DNA from: an uncultured Acetatifactor sp. | Lineage (GTDB): Bacteria; Bacillota; Clostridia; Lachnospirales; Lachnospiraceae | Length of the DNA: 64,000 bases | Assembly: GCA_910578215.1 (NCBI GenBank) | Contig: CAJTPH010000015.1 | Span: forward strand, 19,577 to 83,576 | Direction: 5' to 3' | Shown: positions 25,658 through 34,425 of the stretch, one piece after another | Numbering within the stretch: position 1 is the stretch's first letter | Layout of the letters: each line of letters begins with the position of its first letter | Notes under the pieces: model-generated | Databases searched by the model: none | What the model saw: the letters and a program-made list of their open reading frames with translations, nothing else | What the model was told of the DNA's origin: nothing | Program-made: the position numbers and the translations under genes

Positions 25658-25984
25658 TTATCAGGAGGTCAATGGCAGCGGATAAGCTTTGCGCGTTTAT
25701 TGTATAAACAGTGTGATATTGTTATTTTGGACGAGTCCACTGCCAGTATGGACCCGTTGGCAGAACGGGACCTGTATTGTGAGATTAAGAACATTTTTCG
25801 AGATAAAATAATCATTCTGGTTTCGCATCGACTTACCAGTGTTGGTATTGCAGATAAGATTATATTCTTAGAAGAAGGAATAGTAACAGGCTTTGACACA
25901 CATGAAGCCCTCTTGCGCAGTTGTGCATCCTATAAATCCATGATGGCGGTTCAACAAGCAATATCGGAAGGAGGATCGTATTGA
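25658..25984 (+). pseudogene. Truncated ABC exporter ATPase (C-terminal half only)
   Basis: Homology begins at the ABC signature LSGGQWQRISFARLL and continues through Walker B VILDESTASMD, the H-loop VSHRL and a normal C-terminus. The membrane domain and Walker A are missing, and the 220 bases ahead in the same frame are not ABC-like. This is the 3' remnant of an ABC exporter of the peptide/lipid type. Its stop overlaps the TTG of a second fragment, preserving the layout of a paired exporter operon. Confidence 0.75.
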
Positions 25985-26109
25985 GACGCATTTTGCTGTT
26001 CGGCCAACAGGGGAATATTAAACTATTTATCGTTGTAAGGATTGGTATGGTATTTTCGGACAAAACTGTGCAAGCAGGAACAGGACTTTCAATGTATGAT
26101 GCGCTATAA
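25981..26109 (+). pseudogene. 5' fragment of a second ABC exporter half
   Basis: TTG 25981 overlaps the stop of the preceding relic (TTGA). The frame encodes 42 residues starting RRILLFGQQGNIKLFIVV, like the amino terminus of an ABC membrane subunit, then ends at TAA 26107. The rest of the gene is gone and AraC-regulator sequence follows, so a deletion joint probably lies near 26045-26110. The identity rests on context and a short match. Confidence 0.45.
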
Positions 26110-26137
26110 TCAGTGCATACAAGGAGGGCTGAACAAG

Positions 26138-27037
26138 GTGTTGATACAGCTTATACAGCAGGCAATATGCTATTTGGAGGAACATATTTATGAAGACATA
26201 AGCTACGCGGAGGTTGCGGAAAGCGTGCATATGTCAAGCTACAATTTTCATCGGGCATTCAGTTTTATCGTGGGAATGACGGCTAATGAATACCTTCGGA
26301 AAAGGCGTCTCACATTAGCTGCGAGGGAACTGCAGACAACGGATATTTCGGTGATCGATGCGGCATACAAATATGGTTATGATTCGCCGGAAAGCTTTTC
26401 CAAAGCGTTTTCCCGATTTCATGGCTCGACTCCAAAGCAGGCAAAGCAAAAGGGCACAAGACTTCATTTGTTTAATCCGCTTGTAATAAAAATTATATTG
26501 GAAGGCGGTAGTATTATGGATTACAGAATCGAACAAAGAGAGAGCCGGCAGTTTGTCGCATTGGTAAAAGCATTTCCGAATGAAATCGTCAATGATGACA
26601 GTGACCACAGCATCCCTGACTTTTGGACGGAATGCTCCGAGAAAAATCTTATTGAGCCCATGCGGCTGCTTCGCGCAGAGGGCAAACGAGATCTGTACGG
26701 CTTGTGCAGTCCTGCAAAGGACAGCGAAGCCAGCTTCAACTACGGTATCGGTATCTTAGTCGATGAGGACACCGATGTATCAAAATTGGATGACTTTTTG
26801 AAAAACGGTTATTCTCTTTGGCATACAGAGCCGGCCGACTATGCGGTTTTTAAATGCTTTGGTTCCGACGGCAGCTGCCTGGGTGAAACGTGGAGCAGAT
26901 TTTTCAGGGAATTTGTTCCGCAGACGGGTTATACGCAAACGGACGATACGGACTATGAAATATATTTTGAAAAGGGTGAAACCGGGCTGTTCTGCGAGCT
27001 GTGGGTTCCGGTGAGGCAGATTACCGCAAATTTGTAG
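26138..27037 (+). CDS. AraC-family regulator with GyrI-like effector domain
   Basis: 299 residues from GTG 26138, with AAGGAGGG 9 bases ahead. The N-terminus carries the double helix-turn-helix (YAEVAESVHMSSYNFHRAF; YKYGYDSPESFSKAFSRFHG), followed by an effector-binding domain of the GyrI/SOUL type (about 130-299) that binds hydrophobic or drug-like compounds in relatives. Proteins like this often control drug exporters, so the neighbouring ABC relic may have been its target. An ORF extending further upstream lacks a ribosome binding site. Confidence 0.85.
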   Translation: MLIQLIQQAICYLEEHIYEDISYAEVAESVHMSSYNFHRAFSFIVGMTANEYLRKRRLTLAARELQTTDISVIDAAYKYGYDSPESFSKAFSRFHGSTPKQAKQKGTRLHLFNPLVIKIILEGGSIMDYRIEQRESRQFVALVKAFPNEIVNDDSDHSIPDFWTECSEKNLIEPMRLLRAEGKRDLYGLCSPAKDSEASFNYGIGILVDEDTDVSKLDDFLKNGYSLWHTEPADYAVFKCFGSDGSCLGETWSRFFREFVPQTGYTQTDDTDYEIYFEKGETGLFCELWVPVRQITANL

Positions 27038-27059
27038 ACTGTATAAGGGGGGAAAGGGA

Positions 27060-27515
27060 ATGCTGTTTGAGCGCTTGAATCAGGATAATGTGGAGGAGTA
27101 TATTGCTTATTTAAGGGAAGCAATGAATGAGGAGCCTGATAATATGACCGCCGGGGAGGTGGATGAACAGGGCATAAGGAACAGAGTCTCAGACCCCTTT
27201 TATGCCGCAACCACGTCCATTCTTGCAAAAGAGGACGGCAGAGTGGTTGGACGGATCGAATATCATTTTTATGGCTGTATGCAGGACGGCTACCGGATGG
27301 CATATGTGGACTGGGTCTATGTCCGGAAGGCCTGCAGACACAGAGGAATCGCACAAATGCTGTTTTCGGAATTTGAAAAGGACTGTCTGCGGAATAATAT
27401 AGACCAGTATTATTTGATCCGCGCCACAAATGAGGAAGCAGGCAGATTTTATGGAAAATTTCAGGATGTGGAGCTGAGCGATACGCCTTTACTGCGTAAA
27501 TATCTGAAGCTGTGA
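27060..27515 (+). CDS. GNAT-family N-acetyltransferase
   Basis: 151 residues, start ATG 27060 after GGGGGGAAAGGGA. The GNAT acetyl-CoA loop is seen in VYVRKACRHRGIAQML (about 82-97), with a C-terminal NEEAGRFYGKF motif. It lies 22 bases after the AraC gene and may be co-expressed. The substrate is unknown. Confidence 0.8.
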   Translation: MLFERLNQDNVEEYIAYLREAMNEEPDNMTAGEVDEQGIRNRVSDPFYAATTSILAKEDGRVVGRIEYHFYGCMQDGYRMAYVDWVYVRKACRHRGIAQMLFSEFEKDCLRNNIDQYYLIRATNEEAGRFYGKFQDVELSDTPLLRKYLKL

Positions 27516-27621
27516 GCCGGTAGAAAAGTATAGTACAGACAGGCGTAAGCGGAGCTTAGGTCGGTTACTGGCAAATTGGCAGTAAAAAACCGAATATACA
27601 TGTTTTTTTTGTGTACATTGT

Positions 27622-27662
27622 AAAAGCTGGAAGGTCAAAAAGGTAGACTTTCCGGCTTTTTT
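27622..27662 (+). terminator. Rho-independent terminator
   Basis: AAAAGCTGGAA pairs with TTCCGGCTTTT around a T-poor loop, followed by TTTTTTAG. It ends the AraC/GNAT unit and precedes the FapA-like gene. Confidence 0.75.
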
Positions 27663-27714
27663 AGTGTATAATATATGAATCTCCATATTGATTTTAAGAA
27701 AGGAAAGCTTATTT

Positions 27715-29781
27715 ATGGATATAGATGGAATTCTGCCTCAGGATGCAGATTATATAATGGCAGAAAATTCGGAATTTATGACAGAGCAGCGTCAGGAGAT
27801 TCTTCTTGGAAAAGAGGAGGGACTGGATGTTGAGCTTTACTCCAATCCGGAACTGAACTGGCTTCAGATGGAGCAAATCCGTATGGGGATAAAGGATAAG
27901 GTGGATGTCTCGTCATACGCTGATCCGTCGTACAGCTATGAAACAATGAAGCAGATAAGGCTTTCGATCTATTCGTCCTGCGATCTGACTCCTTATCTGG
28001 ACAGGGGCTTTGTGGATGACGAATTGGAGCAGATAAGGCTTGCGCTGGAGGATAACCTGCCTATTGACGTATGGCTGACGGATGATATGTATATGCAGCA
28101 GATATACGAGATCAGGATAGGGCTATGCGAGAGTCTTGATGTTTCTGCATATGCCGATTCCAAATATAACTGGATGCAGATGCAGGAGATCCGTCTGGGT
28201 CTGGAGAAGAAGCTGAAGGTATCCCATTATACAAACAATCTGTTCAGCCACTGGCAGATGAAGGAGATCCGGCTGGGCTTGGAGGCGGGGCTGGACGTGA
28301 CGCTTTATGCCAAGCTGATTTATTCCGGTACCGACATGAAAGAAAAACGTGAAAGTCTTTTAAAAGATAAAACCAACGTTTACATGGCGTCCGATAAACT
28401 GAGGAACGATGTTGCGTCCATGACGAAGAAAGAATTCAGTATCTTTGTGGAGGATAACGGCAATAAGGTTTTTGGATTTATTCAATTGATTGCCGGCAAT
28501 ATGGTTACGGAGGACGATATTTATGATGCGCTGAAAAAGAGGGGAATCGTGGTGGGAATCAAACGCGACGCCATTTCCTTTATGGTTCAGAAAAGGCGCA
28601 TGAACGAGAAAATACTGATTGCCGAGGGAACGCCTGCAGAGGACGGCAAGAATGGCTGGTATGAATTTTTTGTACGTCTTGACCTGCCCCGTATTCCTGC
28701 GCCCCTTCCGGACGGTGGAGTGGATTATGCCAATATAGAGGCATTTGAAATGGTGGAGGAGGGAGAGAGGCTGGCTGTTTACCATCCCGCCCAGAAGGGA
28801 ATCGACGGGCAAAACGTTTTTGGCGAGGTCCTGCATGCCAATGCGGGGGTTGATAAAAAGCCGTTGAAAGGAAAAGGATTTATTATTGCGCCTGACGGAG
28901 TGACATATCTGGCTAAATTGAACGGAAAGTTTGAGTATCAAAACGGTCAGATCATAGTATCCAATATGCTTGTCGTAAATGAAGATGTGACGGCTGTCAC
29001 GGGAAAGCTGGAGGTTGACGGCTCAGTATATGTTATCGGAAGCGTCTATTCGGGAGGATATATTTGGGCCAAGGGGGATATTGTCATCGAGCATAATGTG
29101 GAGGCGGGCAGGCTGATTGCAGGCGGAAATATTATGATCAAAAAGGGAAGCTGCTCCAAGAACGACTGTTTTATTGAGGCCAAGGGAGAGGTTTCCGGCA
29201 GCTTTTTTGAGGCCGCCAATATTGAGGCGGACGGCAATATAAAAGCGAATTATATTATGAACAGCAACATCAACACCATGGGAAAGGTGATCGTTTCCGG
29301 CAGCAAGGGTATGCTTCTTGGCGGCAAGGTCTGTGCGGTCAGAGGGATAGATACATTTAATCTCGGCAATAGATCCAATATAAAGACATTCCTGGAGGTG
29401 GGGCAAAACGCGCTGTATGACAGGAGACAGGAGCTTTTTGCTCAGAACAGACAGCGAATTTTAGACGAATTATTGATACTCGAGGAGCAGTGGCATAATA
29501 TTCTTCAGGATCTTCCGGAGAATGAGGAGCAGGCGGAGCAGCTTATTAAGAAGCTCAATGCGGCGATTGTGACAAAGGATCATGAGCTGGCTGATCTGGA
29601 TGCTGAGGCGTCTAAGCTTGCCAATATAACGGAAAAGGATATGAAGGCTGTTATTGTCAGGGGTAACGCATATGAGGGCAGTACCATTGAGATCAATAAG
29701 ATAAAGTATACCTTGGCGTCACAGGTTAGCAGAGTCATTTTTAAGCTTATACATAAGCAGGTTGCAATGGTTAGATTATAG
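27715..29781 (+). CDS. FapA-like (DUF342) protein with seven 26-residue repeats
   Basis: 688 residues from ATG 27715 (AAGGAAAG ahead). Residues 37-218 are seven ungapped repeats of exactly 26 residues, pattern (L/V)DV..Y.......qM.eIRlgle.., preceded by a half repeat. The rest matches the FapA/DUF342 family: a beta-helix-like core (VTGKLEVDGSVYVIGSV, GRLIAGGNIMIKKG) and a C-terminal coiled coil (about 560-640). FapA-type proteins are polymer-forming cytoplasmic proteins linked to flagella and signalling. An HD-GYP gene follows after 24 bases. Confidence 0.85.
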   Translation: MDIDGILPQDADYIMAENSEFMTEQRQEILLGKEEGLDVELYSNPELNWLQMEQIRMGIKDKVDVSSYADPSYSYETMKQIRLSIYSSCDLTPYLDRGFVDDELEQIRLALEDNLPIDVWLTDDMYMQQIYEIRIGLCESLDVSAYADSKYNWMQMQEIRLGLEKKLKVSHYTNNLFSHWQMKEIRLGLEAGLDVTLYAKLIYSGTDMKEKRESLLKDKTNVYMASDKLRNDVASMTKKEFSIFVEDNGNKVFGFIQLIAGNMVTEDDIYDALKKRGIVVGIKRDAISFMVQKRRMNEKILIAEGTPAEDGKNGWYEFFVRLDLPRIPAPLPDGGVDYANIEAFEMVEEGERLAVYHPAQKGIDGQNVFGEVLHANAGVDKKPLKGKGFIIAPDGVTYLAKLNGKFEYQNGQIIVSNMLVVNEDVTAVTGKLEVDGSVYVIGSVYSGGYIWAKGDIVIEHNVEAGRLIAGGNIMIKKGSCSKNDCFIEAKGEVSGSFFEAANIEADGNIKANYIMNSNINTMGKVIVSGSKGMLLGGKVCAVRGIDTFNLGNRSNIKTFLEVGQNALYDRRQELFAQNRQRILDELLILEEQWHNILQDLPENEEQAEQLIKKLNAAIVTKDHELADLDAEASKLANITEKDMKAVIVRGNAYEGSTIEINKIKYTLASQVSRVIFKLIHKQVAMVRL

Positions 29782-29805
29782 AAATATAAAGGGGTATAGC
29801 AGAGG

Positions 29806-30903
29806 ATGTTGCGAGATAAATTATTGATTCTTGAAAATGAAGACGAAAGCCGCAAAAAGCTAGCTGAAATTTTTCGGGATAAATATGAGATTCTTGAGGT
29901 TACAAATGAGAAAGACGGCTTGGATCTGTTAAAGGAGCATGCCCAGTCCATTGCGGTCATTTTGGTGAATCTCATGATACCGGCGAAGAATAATTTTCAG
30001 GTGCTCAAGCGCCTGTGCGAAAAAAAGCTGGTCAGCCATATTCCGTTTATCATGCTGACAAATGACCAAACAGAGGAATATGAGAAAAAGGGGTACGAAT
30101 ACGGCATTGTAAGCTATATTAAAAAGCCCTTTCATCCGGATGCTGTTAAGCTGCTGGTGGATAATGTCGTCAATGAGTTTCAGCATAAAATCCAGCTTGA
30201 GGTTATGGTTAAGAAGCAGAACGAAAAACTCAAAAAGCAGAATGCCACGCTGAAGCTGATGATTGAAAAGCAAAAGAATGTGAATGAAGAACTGATAGAG
30301 GCTCTGAGCAACATTGTGGAATTCAGAAATCTGGAATCCAAGCAGCATATAAAGAGAATCCGTGAATTTACCGTATGTCTTGGAACAAGTATCATGAAGC
30401 TCTATCCGGAATATGAGCTTACGGAAGAAAAGCTTGCGCTTATTGGCCGTGCGTCCGCGCTTCATGATATCGGTAAAATTGTGATTCCGGATAATATTAT
30501 TTTAAAAGCCAGTAAATTGACGGAGGATGAGTATGAAATCATAAAGTCCCATACTACCAAGGGCGCAGAAATAATAGGAAAGGTAATTAATCTGGACAGC
30601 GAAGAATTTTGTTCTTATGCGTATGACATAGCCAGGCATCACCATGAAAAATATGACGGTAACGGCTATCCGGATGGCTTAAAGGGCGAGGCGATCAGCA
30701 TTGCGGCTCAGATCGTGTCTCTGGTAGACGTATATGATGCGCTTACTTCAAAGCGCGTTTATAAAGCGGCGTACGATACCGAAAAGGCTTTTCAAATGAT
30801 TATACACGGGCAGAGCGGTGTTTTTTCCCAGAAGATCCTGAGGGCCTTTACCGAGGTAAGGCAGGACTTTGAAGATATCGTGAAGAATTATTTTGATGAA
30901 TAA
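29806..30903 (+). CDS. Receiver-HD-GYP protein with Asn at the phospho-acceptor position
   Basis: 365 residues. Receiver domain (1-120) whose phosphorylated Asp is replaced by Asn55 in VILVNLMIPA, while Lys in YIKKPF is kept. A coiled coil (about 125-160) leads to an HD-GYP domain with HDIGK (about 222-226), HHHEKYDGNGYPDGLKG (about 285-301) and DVYDALTS. HD-GYP domains degrade cyclic di-GMP; all metal-binding motifs look intact. The receiver probably signals without phosphorylation. It follows the FapA-like gene by 24 bases. Confidence 0.9.
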   Translation: MLRDKLLILENEDESRKKLAEIFRDKYEILEVTNEKDGLDLLKEHAQSIAVILVNLMIPAKNNFQVLKRLCEKKLVSHIPFIMLTNDQTEEYEKKGYEYGIVSYIKKPFHPDAVKLLVDNVVNEFQHKIQLEVMVKKQNEKLKKQNATLKLMIEKQKNVNEELIEALSNIVEFRNLESKQHIKRIREFTVCLGTSIMKLYPEYELTEEKLALIGRASALHDIGKIVIPDNIILKASKLTEDEYEIIKSHTTKGAEIIGKVINLDSEEFCSYAYDIARHHHEKYDGNGYPDGLKGEAISIAAQIVSLVDVYDALTSKRVYKAAYDTEKAFQMIIHGQSGVFSQKILRAFTEVRQDFEDIVKNYFDE

Positions 30904-30974
30904 TACCTGCAGGGCTTCTGTGATAATTTCGGAAACGGCGCACGGGCTTCGCGGTTCAAGGGGAGGAATTGGAA

Positions 30975-31220
30975 ATGCGCAGGATGGAGTTTAAGATGGA
31001 ACGCTCCGGGCTTTTGGAGAAGGGGCAGAAAATTACGGTGACGGAGGGCCTGCTGCCCAGCAATTATTATTATATTATAGATCCGTCTCTGGCCATGTCG
31101 GCAAATATTCCCTTCCGCAGCAGGCTGAAAAGCCGCGAGGGTATTGTAGCGGATATTGTGGAGAATTCCAGAGGCTTCTATGTGACGGCGGAGTTTGACG
31201 AGCCGGATGTGGACGGGTGA
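30975..31220 (+). CDS. Conserved small protein, unknown function
   Basis: 81 residues from ATG 30975 (GGGAGGA 7 bases ahead). Basic N-terminus, then a beta-rich body with TVTEGLLPSNYYYIIDPSL and a C-terminal FYVTAEFDEPD. No signal peptide or membrane segment. I do not recognise the family. It lies between HD-GYP and ridA with short gaps. Confidence 0.6.
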   Translation: MRRMEFKMERSGLLEKGQKITVTEGLLPSNYYYIIDPSLAMSANIPFRSRLKSREGIVADIVENSRGFYVTAEFDEPDVDG

Positions 31221-31270
31221 CGGAATATCAGGGCCTGCACTACAAAAAAACAAGAAAAGAGGACAAGACT

Positions 31271-31645
31271 ATGCTACAGAAAATTTCAACGGACAAGGCT
31301 CCCGCGGCTATCGGACCCTATTCACAGGCAATTGTGGCAAACGGCATGCTGTTTGCGTCTGGTCAGATACCCATTAACCCTGCCACGGGGAACGTGGAGG
31401 GGGACGATATCATTGCGCAGACGGAGCTTGTGTGCAAAAACATCGGCGCGCTGCTTGCTGAGGCGGGAACGGATTATACCAGGGTTGTAAAGACCGGCTG
31501 CTTCCTGGCGGATATGGGGGATTTTGCCGCTTTTAACGAGGTGTATGCAAAATACTTTACGGAGAAGCCTGCAAGAAGCTGTGTGGCCGTAAAGACGCTT
31601 CCTAAGAACGTGCTGTGTGAGATCGAGGTGATAGCGGCAGTTTAA
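31271..31645 (+). CDS. ridA: RidA family enamine/imine deaminase
   Basis: 124 residues. RidA hydrolyses reactive 2-aminoacrylate and related enamines. Motifs: AAIGPYSQAI, LFASGQIPINP, the catalytic Arg in PARSCVAVKTLP (about residue 104) and a C-terminal CEIEVIA. ATG 31271 follows AAAGAGGACAAG. Confidence 0.94.
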   Translation: MLQKISTDKAPAAIGPYSQAIVANGMLFASGQIPINPATGNVEGDDIIAQTELVCKNIGALLAEAGTDYTRVVKTGCFLADMGDFAAFNEVYAKYFTEKPARSCVAVKTLPKNVLCEIEVIAAV

Positions 31646-31774
31646 CAAAAAGAAATGATTGGGAATACTGCGGAATTTAAATACATAAATTCATGATTTT
31701 GGCGAACACTAACCGTAAGCAGAAAATTGCCGCGCAGCGGCGGAAATAAATGTTCGGTAAAGGAGACAAGCCAT

Positions 31775-32134
31775 ATGATGGATTATGTAAATGCCTTTTG
31801 GGTAGGCGGACTGATATGCGCGCTGGTTCAGATTCTGATGGAAAAGACGAAGATGATGCCGGGGCGCATTATGGTTTTGCTGGTTGTAACCGGCGCGGTC
31901 ATAAGCGTGTTCGGTTTGTACGAGCCCTTTCAGGAATTTGCCGGAGCAGGGGCCAGCGTGCCGCTGCTGGGCTTTGGAAACGTATTGATGAAGGGAGTCA
32001 AGGAGGCGGTGAAGGAGCAGGGGCTTCTGGGACTGTTTGCAGGCGGCTTTAAGGCAGGCGCGGTAGGCACCTCCGCGGCGCTGATCTTCGGCTATCTGGC
32101 AAGCCTTGTTTTCAAGCCCCGCACAAAGAGCTGA
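31775..32134 (+). CDS. spoVAE: Stage V sporulation protein AE
   Basis: 119 residues, the family length. Three to four hydrophobic helices: YVNAFWVGGLICALVQILM, MVLLVVTGAVISVFGLY and a C-terminal AALIFGYLASLVF. SpoVAE is a membrane component of the spore channel for calcium-dipicolinate. Start ATG 31775 follows AAAGGAG. It is separated from spoVAD (0.9-2.0 kb) by nearly 30 kb of unrelated genes; spoVAC is not in the window. Confidence 0.88.
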   Translation: MMDYVNAFWVGGLICALVQILMEKTKMMPGRIMVLLVVTGAVISVFGLYEPFQEFAGAGASVPLLGFGNVLMKGVKEAVKEQGLLGLFAGGFKAGAVGTSAALIFGYLASLVFKPRTKS

Positions 32135-32195
32135 ATAAGGGCGGCAGCCGCTTCGGGAGTCTGAGCGTCAATCAGGGCCCGGGGTGCTTCAAGGC

Positions 32196-32696
32196 TCATA
32201 GCTCCTCATAGGAAATGCCCTTGCCGTCCAGAAATTTTTTCATTGCCCGGTCCCAGACTGCGTCCGGCTCCTTGGAAGGGACAAAGGTGTGAAAAGCGGT
32301 TCCGGTGGTCAGCACCGCCTTGGAACCGTCATAGCGGACGGTCAGGACAAGAGCCTTAAGCTGGGAGAGGTCCGTCTCGCAGCCCTCCTTTTCAAGAAGG
32401 GAGAAAGCCTTTTCCGGTTTAAGGTGCAGCACGAATCGAAAGAACAGGGGTGTGCGTCTGCCTTTGATAAGGTCGAAGCACACCCCCTTCAGTTCGCTCC
32501 AGGGGCGGAATTCAGCCAGGTCTTGTGAGCCTGCGTCATCTTCGTTTTGATAAAATTCCCGATTTATATGACCGTCTATGGTGAAGGTGTTTGCCATGGA
32601 GATGACCGCCTCCTCCAACAGAAAGGAGTCAAAGGTATCCGCGGCAAGAAAATGGTTCATAAATTGTTTCATGGAAGAAATCTGCAGTGCTGTCAT
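32196..32696 (-). CDS. Conserved protein, DUF5721-like
   Basis: 166 residues on the minus strand with GAGAGG ahead of ATG. The N-terminal ALQISSMKQFMNHFLAADTFDSFLLEEA and TFTIDGHINREFY match a short family I associate with DUF5721 in Lachnospiraceae. No signal peptide; probably cytoplasmic. The function is unknown. It faces spoVAE tail to tail. Confidence 0.7.
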   Translation of the reverse strand: MTALQISSMKQFMNHFLAADTFDSFLLEEAVISMANTFTIDGHINREFYQNEDDAGSQDLAEFRPWSELKGVCFDLIKGRRTPLFFRFVLHLKPEKAFSLLEKEGCETDLSQLKALVLTVRYDGSKAVLTTGTAFHTFVPSKEPDAVWDRAMKKFLDGKGISYEEL

Positions 32697-32819
32697 CGCT
32701 CATGCCTCTCTGTAGCCTGCGAATCTGAGCCGGCGCCCAAAACGCGGGTTAAATGTGTCTGAATTTACCTTATCAGCTTTTATTCTTCTTTTATGTAAGG
32801 TTTGCGGCGTACCGCAGCT

Positions 32820-33089
32820 TTAAAAAAATCGATTAAGTATAAAGGACAGCAGTGCCGCCTGAGCCAGAAAGATGGCGGGCATGCCGTATTTGAAGTACCA
32901 ATGCTTTGTCTTGTGGCGGAAATGCCGCATGCCCACGGTGCAGCCCAGGGCTCCGCCCAGGAGCGCCGTCAGAAACAGAGAAGCCTCCGAGATGCGCCAG
33001 GCGCCCCGGATGGCTCTCTGCTTGTCTATTCCCATGACCGCATAGCCTATAATATTGATGACGGCCAGATAGATGGCAATAAAAGTCAT
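32820..33089 (-). CDS. DUF1294 membrane protein
   Basis: 89 residues, three hydrophobic helices (about 2-22, 32-50, 66-86) with the DUF1294 signature YAVMGIDKQRAIRGAWRISE near the N-terminus. Its ATG overlaps the argG stop (ATGA), so it is translationally coupled to argG. The function is not known. Confidence 0.85.
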   Translation of the reverse strand: MTFIAIYLAVINIIGYAVMGIDKQRAIRGAWRISEASLFLTALLGGALGCTVGMRHFRHKTKHWYFKYGMPAIFLAQAALLSFILNRFF

Positions 33090-34309
33090 AAGTACTGCTC
33101 ACCCTGCTCCTGCATCTTCATTGCGCGGACCTTGCAGGACAATCCGAACAGATTGATGAAGCCTTCCGCATCGTGATGGTCGTACAGACTGCCGGTGGTG
33201 AAGGAGGCAATGCTTTCGTTGTAGAGAGAGTAGGGAGAGGTGGTGCCTGCCTTGATGATATTGCCCTTGTAGAGCTTGAACTTTACTTCTCCGGTGACAT
33301 ACTTCTGGGTTTCCTCAATAAACGCCTGCTCTGCCTGACGCAGGGGAGTAAACCACTTTCCCTCGTATACAAGGCTGGCAAAGCGGCTGCCCATCTCCTT
33401 TTTCATGGCATAGGTGTCGCGGTCAAGGATGAGTTCTTCCAGCTGCTGATGCGCTTCCATAAGGATGGTTCCGCCGGGGGTTTCGTATACGCCGCGGGAC
33501 TTCATGCCCACCACGCGGTTTTCCACGATGTCGATGATGCCGATGCCGTGCCTGCCGCCGAGGCTGTTCAGCTCCGAGATAATTTCGGAAACCTTCAGCT
33601 TTTTGCCGTTCAGGGAGACGGGAACGCCCTTTTCAAAGGTCATGGTCACATATTCGCCCTCGTCGGGAGCTTTTTCGGGAGTGGTGCCCAGCACAAGCAG
33701 GTGAGCGTAATTGGGCTCGTTCGCAGGGTCCTCCAGCTCCAGGCCTTCATGACTGATATGCCAGATGTTGCGGTCACGGCTGTAGGAGGAATCCGCGGAG
33801 AAGGGCAGGTCGATGCCGTGCGCCTTGCAGTATTCGATCTCCGATTCACGGGAGTCCATGGTCCATTTGTCATTTCTCCATGCGGCAATGATCTTGATGT
33901 CAGGGGCAAGAGCCTTTATGCCCAGCTCAAAACGGATCTGGTCGTTGCCCTTGCCGGTTGCGCCGTGGCAGATAGCGGTTGCGCCTTCCTTGCGGGCAAT
34001 TTCAACCAGCTTTTTTGCGATAAGGGGTCTTGCCATGGAAGTGCCCAGAAGATATTTATTTTCATAAATTGCGTTAGCCTGTACACAGGGAACGATGTAT
34101 TCGTCACAGAATTCGTCGATGACATTTTCAATGTACAGCTTGGACGCGCCGCAGGACTTGGCTCTCTCCTCGAGACCGTCCAGCTCCTCTGCCTGTCCGC
34201 AGTCTACGCAGACGCAGATGACCTCATAGTCAAAATTCTCCTTCAGCCAGGGAATGATGGCGGTGGTATCCAGACCGCCGGAGTACGCCAGAACTACTTT
34301 TTCTTTCAT
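33086..34309 (-). CDS. argG: Argininosuccinate synthase
   Basis: 407 residues. ATP-dependent condensation of citrulline and aspartate. The PP-loop AYSGGLDTT is at residues 8-16; GATGKGNDQIRFE and the SADSSYSRDRNIWHIS region follow, with a family C-terminus. GGAGG lies ahead of its ATG on the minus strand. It lies 24 kb from the other arg genes, and argH is not adjacent. A palindromic repeat lies in its 5' leader. Confidence 0.96.
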   Translation of the reverse strand: MKEKVVLAYSGGLDTTAIIPWLKENFDYEVICVCVDCGQAEELDGLEERAKSCGASKLYIENVIDEFCDEYIVPCVQANAIYENKYLLGTSMARPLIAKKLVEIARKEGATAICHGATGKGNDQIRFELGIKALAPDIKIIAAWRNDKWTMDSRESEIEYCKAHGIDLPFSADSSYSRDRNIWHISHEGLELEDPANEPNYAHLLVLGTTPEKAPDEGEYVTMTFEKGVPVSLNGKKLKVSEIISELNSLGGRHGIGIIDIVENRVVGMKSRGVYETPGGTILMEAHQQLEELILDRDTYAMKKEMGSRFASLVYEGKWFTPLRQAEQAFIEETQKYVTGEVKFKLYKGNIIKAGTTSPYSLYNESIASFTTGSLYDHHDAEGFINLFGLSCKVRAMKMQEQGEQYL

Positions 34310-34425
34310 TGTGATAAGCCTCCGTTTTAAATGTGTAAATGTTTTATTCCCGCGGGCAACAGGTCAGGCGGCCGCGCTAAAAGCCAGCCGGGGGCCGGCC
34401 TGGACAGCTGACGAATGCCGCGGGA

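Noticed and set aside
31646..31774. Sigma-G promoter upstream of spoVAE
   Set aside because: A GAATA and a CATAAAT can be found, but the -10 match and 16-base spacing are too weak.
33173..34330. 385-residue plus-strand frame opposite argG
   Set aside because: argG is unmistakable; the opposite frame has no motif and no ribosome binding site.
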